A DNA stretch of 64,000 nucleotides, taken from positions 124,001 to 188,000 of the forward strand of contig NKYR01000011.1 in NCBI GenBank assembly GCA_003184365.1, written 5' to 3'. Shown here one piece after another: positions 57,464-64,000 of this stretch (position 1 is its first letter; each line of letters starts with the position of its first letter). Both the position numbers and the translations under genes were made by a program. Source of the DNA: Evernia prunastri. Lineage: Eukaryota; Ascomycota; Lecanoromycetes; Lecanorales; Parmeliaceae. The notes under the pieces were generated by a model, which was not told the DNA's origin, did no database searches, and worked only from the letters and a program-made list of their open reading frames with translations.

Positions 57464-57779
57464 TGGAAGGCTGTGTTCAAATGGACAGCCTTCGGTTCGG
57501 CATCTCCAAGCGTCTCAATGTCGTCTCAGATTGCACCGCCTGCAGAGCTTGCAGACGATGCCTTCCCAGCATTGTCTCGTGCAGGGAAGGTTTGACCGCG
57601 AGTTACATCTGGTTGAAGTAACTCAGGTTTGATGGCGAAAGGTGGGAGAACGCCGTTATGTATATATTTAGTTGATGTTATAAAGTGGGCTCGGAGTGCT
57701 GCTACTGCGAAAACTGTCTTGCCTTTTTCAGTCAGGTAAGTATCTAGATGTTTTCAGCCGGGGTGGGTGGAGACTTACT

Positions 57780-58630
57780 ACTGCAATGGTCCTCCAGTCC
57801 CCATCGAGCCGAAAAGTTTGGCGTGATGCCCGGGAAAGGTGAGATTTCTCTGGAAGAAATCCCTTCTTCACTCGCTGAAAAGCTATTTTCTGTGGTAGCG
57901 AGAATCGAAGGCTTTGGGCGCGAATTTCTCCCAAAGCATCCCTTCTTCACACTTGGGAAAATTGATTTCTGTGGTGCTGAGAATTGAAGGTTTTGGCGCG
58001 TTCCCTGAGAAAGGTCACAATTGTTGGGGAGTATCCCTTCACTCGCGGAAAGATGATGGCTTCTCCACTCGCCGAAAAGAAGAGTTTTAGGCGCGCTCCC
58101 CGAACAAGATGACAGTTGTTGTTGAGTTCTCCTTCACTCGCGGGAATTCGATGGCTTCTGCGCTTAAGGAAAAGAAGAGTTTGGGGCGCGCTGCCCTGGC
58201 AAGATGACAGTTGTTGTGAAGTTTCCCTTTACTCGCGGAAAGTTGATGGCTTCTGTGCTCACCGAGAAAGAAAAAGTTGGGCGCGCTGCCCGGAACAGGT
58301 GACAGTTGTTCTGGAGCTTCCCCTAGAGTCGAGGAGAGTTGATGGCTCTGTACCAACATTGGAGAGAAGAGTTTGGGCGAGCTGCCAGGAAAAGATGACA
58401 GTTGTTGTGGAGTTTCCCCTCGAGTTGAAGAAATTCATGGGTTCTGTGTCAGCCTAGGAGAGAAGAGTTTGGGTGCGCTCCCCTGAAAAGGTGACAGTTG
58501 TTCTGGAGTTTCCCCTACTGTCGCAAAACATTAGTTACTTCTGTGCCGACCAAGGAGAAGAATCTGGGCGCGTTGCCCGAAAAAGTGGGAATTACCTGTG
58601 AATTTCCCCCAAAGGATCCCTTCTGCGCTC
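57780..58630. repeat. minisatellite, about 95-bp unit, about 9 copies
   Basis: Unit starts are at 57821, 57918, 57996, 58091, 58186, 58281, 58377, 58473 and 58568, each marked by GCGCG followed by CTGCCC or CTCCCC. Spacing is 95-96 bp in the right six units and less regular at the left. Each unit carries GACAGTTGTTGTGGAGTTTC-like and GGCTTCTGTGC-like blocks. Because 96 is divisible by 3 and 95 is not, no long repeat protein is encoded throughout. Confidence 0.9.
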
Positions 58631-59109
58631 GCGGAGTGAATTGCATTTTCTTGAAAACAGTCGAGATCATCGGGCAAAAATCCCCAGATTTTGGGCATAG
58701 AAGGTCTTCCTTGATACTGAAGGTGTCAGGCTTGAGGGCTAGAGTCCGAGATCGTCAGGCGTTACCGCGGTCAGAAGCCATGTGTGTGTATCGTACTTGG
58801 GGTAGCGCATGTTGACTGAGAGACGACAAGACGGATGTCAGCTGCGAAAGATGATAGGTTTGATGGTAAGAGGACTCACTGTTGCCCAAGGTAGGTAGTG
58901 ATTACCCCGGTCGGAACTCCTCTGTGAGGGACATGAAGAATGTGCTTCACCAGGAAAAGTAACAAAAGAGCTGTCATTGAAAACAACCTAACCCTCATTT
59001 CATTTCAACCCTGAGTGATAGCTGTCTTCGAGTAACGTCCACACTCTTGAATGTAGCGGCTTGGTGTAGGTGTCGTCTTGAAGAAAAGGTGATAGGATGA
59101 GGAGAGACT

Positions 59110-59720
59110 GTGAGCTAAAAATGAAAGTATGCCCCTGGAACGTGAAGATGGTGTCGATTCGGCTTGTGTAAGTGGAGGGTTCAAAGATGCAAGCTTTCTG
59201 AAGGATAGATAGTCAGCAGAGCATCATGGAATGTGAGAGTGTCTGGAAGGAGAGTGGTGAGTGTGAAAGACCGAGAGTTAAATGAGAAAGGATGCTTCCG
59301 GACCTTGAGTATAGTCTCGCACCGTCATGAGTAGGTGGAGCTTTCAAAGCGTGAAGCTTGTGCAAGGTAGGATAGTCGAAGATGGCTAACACAGGAGTTC
59401 TTTCGAGGAAATGTTGTAAGTTTGAAAGAGATCGTGGGTTAAGTATGAAAGAAAGCTTTCAGGCCAAGAGGACGGTGTCACACCTTGCTGGGTGAAGGCA
59501 TTCAAGGTGCAAAGCATGTGGAAGAAAGGATAGTAGAAGATGACTAGGTGGTGTACTGTCTTGAAGAATATTTTAAGAAGGAGGGAGTTTGGGGTTTAAA
59601 TATGTAACGATGCCTCAGGGCCGCTAGGACGATGTCACTTCGTCTTAGATGAAGGCCGTGTCGACGATGTGAAGCTTTCTCAAGGAAGGGTAGTGGAAGA
59701 TGGTGGAAGCCTGTTTCATG
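59110..59720. repeat. tandem array, about 160-bp unit, 4 copies
   Basis: Units start near 59112, 59276, 59437 and 59592 with GAGTTAAATGAGAAAGGATG-type sequence and end with AAGGATAGTAGAAGATG-type sequence. Identity is about 60-70% between units. Confidence 0.8.
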
Positions 59721-59969
59721 GTGAAGGGTGGGAATGACACAAACATGGTAGGGGTCCTTTGTGGTGGTGGCGGGGATGTTTACTTCACTCAAGTGATAGG
59801 AGGGTCTAAAACTTGAGGGGTAGGGTGAAAGACATCTCCGGGAAGTGTGGAGGGGGGCTGGAAGATTACAGGTAGCTTCTTGTGAATGGATTGGGGAAAG
59901 TGCTTCAGTTCGAAGACTTTGCAGGTCAGGAGGACCTCGCCACAAGCTTCACCTTGCGACCGGGTAATC

Positions 59970-60360
59970 TTGCAGCTATGGAGTGAAGAGGATGTGGGAA
60001 ACGTGATTGAGGGCCTCTACTAGCTGCATATCGGGTAAATGCAGCTGATTCGAGGAGTTTCTAGGCCCGACGAGCAGGGGCATGGGACATGATTCACCCT
60101 TTGCCACCATTAGAGTTCGAAGCTACTGTGTGAAGAGCATGACTGAGTGTGATTACGGAGCTTTGCTAGCTACAGATCGGGCTAGAAGCAGCTGTGGTGA
60201 ATCAGGTATACGGGCTTTCTGGGCGAGCAGGTCCATCCTTCACCTTTGCCACCGATGAAGCCTTGGGCTACATTGTGAAGAAGATATCCGTATGTGATTG
60301 CCGAGCTATACGAGGAGAAGCTCGGGATACGAGGAGCTGCCGTGAATTCGGAGCCGATCG
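59970..60360. repeat. tandem array, about 146-bp unit, 3 copies
   Basis: Units near 59975, 60121 and 60267 share AGCTAC-GTGTGAAGA, GTGATT and TAGCTAC-ATCGGG blocks with spacing 146 bp. Confidence 0.75.
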
Positions 60361-60784
60361 GCGATGACTATGGCGGCTAGTTGGCTAGAAAAAAGTGGAG
60401 TTTACTGCCTTCCGGCCGTCGGGATCTCTGCATCCGGACTAAAATGCTTTCGTGAAGATTATTAAAGAGTGCTAGTGGCTGCAGCTTGTTGAATCGGAAG
60501 ACGCAGTCACTCAAGGGTCTACGGAAAAGGCTTACGTGGATTGTTTGAGGTTTTATTAGGTGTCATTGCACACTTCCTGGCCAAGTAACTTCCCTCCTAG
60601 AGCTCTGCCCCATTCTACAGCAGCGGAAAAACTGATAGAAGCAGTAGGGATATGGCAACATCAGCTATTCTACTAGACTCGAGATCATGAATAATGGGGT
60701 GGTTAGTAAGAAGTTGGAGACAGCGTGGATTAAGAGGTTGGAAAAAGAGGAGCAAATTTTCAGGGGTCAAGTTTCAAGGAAAAA

Positions 60785-60980
60785 TGAGGGTGGAGGATCA
60801 CAGTGACGCCAGCCAGTGAACCTGCAAGTTTCTAGGGTACAGGTACGGGGATGACAACAAAATTTAGTGTCAGACTGCAATTTCAAAAATAAGATTAATA
60901 TGGAAACGCGGATGGCAGTGAACTCTGTCAGTGAAACTACAAATTTTCAAGGGACAATAACGGGGATGACAGTGAAGCCT
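60785..60980. repeat. duplicate of about 115 bp
   Basis: CAGTGAACCTGCAAGTTTCT and GGGGATGACAACAAA at 60816-60862 recur as CAGTGAAACTACAAATTTTC and GGGGATGACAGTGAA at 60930-60977. Confidence 0.7.
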
Positions 60981-61840
60981 ACCGGCAACGGCTACCCCTT
61001 AAGTCTTGTCAAACCTTTATCTTTTACTTTTATCTTTTACGCCCGTTGTAAGCAGTTAGATGACAAATTAAGTTTCCAAGAGTTCATCGAGACTGGTCCT
61101 GTCTTGTAAAAGATTGTATATTCTTTTGTACTACCTTACTAAAGCATGAGAGAGAGGGACTAGTTTGTCTACAATAAGATCGAGGGCTCTCTTGCACAAG
61201 AATCACATAGGAAATCCAACAGATAAACAAGTGATTGCACGTCTGAAGTCTGCAAGTAGAGAGATTACTATGTGATTATGGGATATTGTGTGAATCCAAC
61301 TGAAGGGAGCAGTTTAAGGGTCTAGTTCACGTGGACCAGTCTCCAAACATTATAATTAAACAAACTCGCTTTGCCGAAGGTCCTGATCTTCTACCCATTT
61401 ACAAACAACTCTTCGTGAAGATTCTGGCAAAGGTAGTTTTGCGCGCTCTTAAGCATTCTAATTCCTTAGCTTTGAACAAAACGATAGAATGTAAAACAGG
61501 TTCTTCGTATTGCTTTATATTTCCGGTATTGAAATACATAGCATAACTCTTGATTGCAAATTTTTACCCTACTAAAAGATTGGCCATAAATACACTCGCT
61601 GTGTAACCATGACGGAGATTTTCAAGGATGGGATTTTGTAGCCTACCTTAACTTTGTCCCCGAAACAGAACCCTAATGACATGACATAAATTCTTGTGTA
61701 ATCCAATGCTTTAACTTTGCTTCACAACTTTGACCACCCAGATCAAGGGAACGTTTTGAACGAGGAGAACAAGACTCTGTCGCGGCCGGCTATGGAGCAA
61801 ACTTGGCAAGCAAGTAGGCTCCTAGTTTAGGGAGTGACAG
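60981..61840. other. AT-rich region, nothing seen
   Basis: No frame longer than about 70 codons, no recognisable element. Confidence 0.4.
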
Positions 61841-62190
61841 CTATATCTCCCTATCCTCCGAATAATGAGTGTAGCCGAGTAGAGACACGGGAAGTAGGGC
61901 ATACCCGAGTGCGATAAGTGGGGCTGTTCTGAGCCAGAAAGCAGATCTTCTGTGGCTTGATAAGGTACGATGGCTTGAAATCGCTTTGAGGGAGGGTTTC
62001 TCCGTGTTTTCATGGTCGCTGCTGGTGGCAATGCTGTTTTTCTCCGCAGGGCTGCCTCTGGAATTCTTGGCAATAGCCTGCTGGAGTGACTGCTGCTCTT
62101 CTTGCTGTGTCACTTGCTGAGATTGGCCGGGTTATTGGCAGAGAAGTTTGCAGCCGCGACACTGGTATCGTAGTCTATCTCAATAGTCAT
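61841..62190 (-). CDS. possible small single-pass membrane protein with a frame break
   Basis: ATG 62190 reads MTIEIDYDTSVAAANFSANN then PANLS and stops. One base out of frame, immediately, QQVTQQEEQQSLQQAIAKNS continues to a stop at 61841, ending RTAPLIALGYALLPVSLLGY, a hydrophobic segment, then THYSEDREI. A TAAAAATATT tract lies about 45 bp before the ATG. No intron explains the 1-nt shift near 62115. Family unknown. Confidence 0.35.
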
Positions 62191-64000
62191 CTTTCTCCGT
62201 ACCTGACCCAGCCGTAGCTGGCCGCGCCCAATATTTTTACTCACACACAGCTTCATCACAAACCCACAAATCTCGACTCGATGAATTTGTTTGGGTGTCT
62301 TCCCATGGCATCCGATACGTGTAAGGGTATAGTATCCTTCACCTAACGGTATTCAAGAAAAAGCCACCGCAAATATACTATCAGCTCAAATGAATAGCTC
62401 GATAAAGACAGAAATCGTTGTCAATCTTCCCGAACAGCGTCTTCATTTTATCTGCAATTGTTGGTTTCACATAGGTGTGATTGTCCAGTTACTTATCACT
62501 ACTTGCATATGCATAGTCTTGATAATTGTAAATGTAGATGCATTGCTAAGAGGTGCAGGCGAAGAGGCAAGATATACCTCTTCGCTTAGCTAGTGTGTGT
62601 GCCTAGTGTTGCGCTAGGCGCGCAGTCAACTATCACCAGCCTCTACTGTGCTATGAACATAGATGCTATTAATGCATACTAACAGCAATAAATCGATTTC
62701 TTCATCAATTCTTACATTGCAGTGTTACTAAACAAGAGGAGTCGGGTTGGTTTAGGAGACTTGACCGCAATTTCTCTCGGCGATTCAGGAACGTGGCCTG
62801 AAAATCGTGGCAATTGCCACCAATCTCTCCTAAACAGCTTTATTTTATCGGCAATGGATGGAGTTTTCCCGTCTTCAATCCCGACATTATGGGATTATTC
62901 GTTAGGAGAAGCCGGCTTATTTAGGTTCATCGCCCTTAGAGTATACGCAATAGGGAATAACACGCTTCGTACAGAGATAAGATTTCATTTGCTTGGGAAT
63001 TTCGAGCAGGCTGCTCAATTTCTTATAATCACCAGAATTTCGAGGTATTGTAGTGATATCCTTAGGCCCATCAAAAGGGTCGACCTTGATCTAAGCTTTT
63101 TTGATTAAATGATACTCGATAACCACGCCTGAAAGTTTATGAGACAGAGATGTACATCAACAAGCGTGGAATCTTATTGAATTGCATTGAAGCAAAGACC
63201 CGACATTAGAAAATGACAGCACATCAATTCAAGATTCTGAAAGGTAACAAACATGCACCTACTCACCTATTGATCTTGCTTTAAAAGACTTTCGCCCATC
63301 ACACATAAAGCTATATATCTATTCAAAGTGTATATAGACTAACAAGACGTTCTATCTAAGATGCGGGTCGTGTAAATAAACGCGCGCGAAATCAATTAGA
63401 TTTGTCAAATAGTGATTTAAAAGTCTCTAATAGAGGCGTTTAAACAAACAAATAACCCTACTATATGTAAACCCGCGCGCTTATTAGTAGACTTGGGTGT
63501 GAAGAGAGTATTGTCACTTCTGCAGTTTGTAGTCTGTATAAACATCCACGCTAGGATTGGGCCGTCCCATGGCGCCCATAGATAGACAAAGGAGTGAATT
63601 GTTGAATTCAACCTTCTGTAGACCGCAAAGTGTTTGCTGATGTGGGCAAGCACAGGGGATAGTCAGAAAGTTCATTGGTTTGAATCCGCTTAAGACTGAC
63701 AAAGATCAAAAGAAAGAGGCAATAACAACATTCTTTTGCATAGCTTCAAGCCCGATTTTGACCTTCTCCTGGCCTCGAGATAGCTTTTCCCCATATCAAC
63801 ATTCTGATTAGCATCACACACATACCATTTTTAACCAGAAAGAAACCTCAGGCTTTGGTCTGGCCGAAATCTTGCTGGCAATTGACTGGGTCTAGAGTCT
63901 GTTACACGAAAGATTCAACATGATGCCTTTTTTCCTTATAACAGAACTTGAGTCCTCGTAATTGACAACAGCAGGGCTGGAGGTCAGTTGCTCACGCTGA
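62191..64000. other. AT-rich right edge, no gene recognised
   Basis: Contains a 128-codon plus frame at 62722-63108 (LSLGDSGTW-like, RFHLLGNFEQAAQFLIITRI) that I cannot connect to any family or splice partner. CGCGCG motifs occur at 63385 and 63474 in otherwise AT-rich sequence. Confidence 0.35.

Larger units (their letters stand above)
46900..57720 (-). other. mosaic region of frame-broken minus-strand coding segments, duplications and TATA-hairpins
   Basis: About 10.8 kb without any intact recognisable gene. Reading the minus strand gives many 20-80-residue stretches with normal amino-acid composition that change frame or stop abruptly: MFPEWTDEGSRHFHGSTQNG (47.6 kb), DDVYKYQTGPKRVKEAYGEE (48.2), KARWGALTREEYGLLDQPLR (49.75), AAMKKPQLG-type basic segment (52.5), FDVYVEGKAADYQRHFFTAS (53.2), IMALKDVKDMATEERYEHDV (54.7), MDLLTNQALLTMVQSWQD (55.65), YGFKHGPVLGIDAKGP (57.0), AAYGFQGHDVSSGKVFEASI (57.4). 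At least one good intron is visible (52859-52909). Some segments look like diverged copies of one another. I read this as decayed, locally duplicated genes of an unknown family, or a fast-evolving cluster. Confidence 0.45.

Overview
This window is nuclear DNA of a filamentous ascomycete (Pezizomycotina). The genes carry short introns (about 40-120 nt) with GTRNGY donors and CTAAC-type branch points. Several families with fungal-specific architecture are present: a YAT amino-acid permease, a fungal arrestin, a DUF4246 protein and a fungal Sec7-PH protein. The interspersed repeats are also of fungal type. I could not place it below subphylum. Exon models below were built by hand from reading frame and splice signals; where I say the phases close, the summed exon lengths give an uninterrupted frame.

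Left part (1-46 kb) is gene-bearing: amino-acid permease (498-2435, -), arrestin-like protein (4432-5942, -), a damaged or pseudo 2OG-Fe(II) oxygenase (6447-7728, +), a 3.8-kb microsatellite island with no gene (7.7-11.6 kb), a Sec7/PH Arf-GEF (11577-16386, -), a 3.2-kb gene-poor stretch, a small CxxC zinc protein (19589-20064, -), UNC-50/Gmh1 (20448-21774, +, with a 4-nt microexon), an FHA protein of SNIP1/Pml1 type (21993-23111, -), an unknown Ala/Lys/Gln-rich protein (23784-24664, +), Tsr3 (24854-26087, -), GGA (26389-28806, +), a frame-broken coding relic (28857-29548, -), a nicotinamide-riboside-kinase-like P-loop kinase (29549-30385, -), a large mitochondrial helical protein (30657-33964, +), an enoyl-CoA hydratase (34150-35250, +), an App1-type phosphatase (35450-36887, -) and a DUF4246 gene with a 2-nt frameshift (37320-39407, +). 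Three genes of the Arf GTPase/Golgi pathway (Arf-GEF, UNC-50, GGA) lie within about 17 kb, and the permease lies beside an arrestin.

At 39592-41432 sits a transposon with about 100-bp terminal inverted repeats. Its interior is occupied by a Ty3/Gypsy pol fragment bounded exactly by two single N bases, so the inside is probably an assembly patch. Further right are a DUF7872-like secreted-protein gene with a nonsense codon (43478-44873, +), a LEA/CsbD-like mitochondrial small protein (45582-46129, -) and a 233-bp MITE in its upstream region.

Right part (46.6-64 kb) holds no confidently recognisable gene. From 47 to 57.7 kb there are many short, coding-looking minus-strand segments, broken in frame, together with local direct duplications and an unusual recurrent motif: an AT-rich TATA-like tract directly beside a perfect or near-perfect hairpin. 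From 57.8 to 61 kb there is a succession of different tandem-repeat arrays (about 95, 160, 146 and 115 bp). The last 3 kb is AT-rich and nearly empty. Frame disruptions recur across the window, so some apparent pseudogenes may be sequencing indels.
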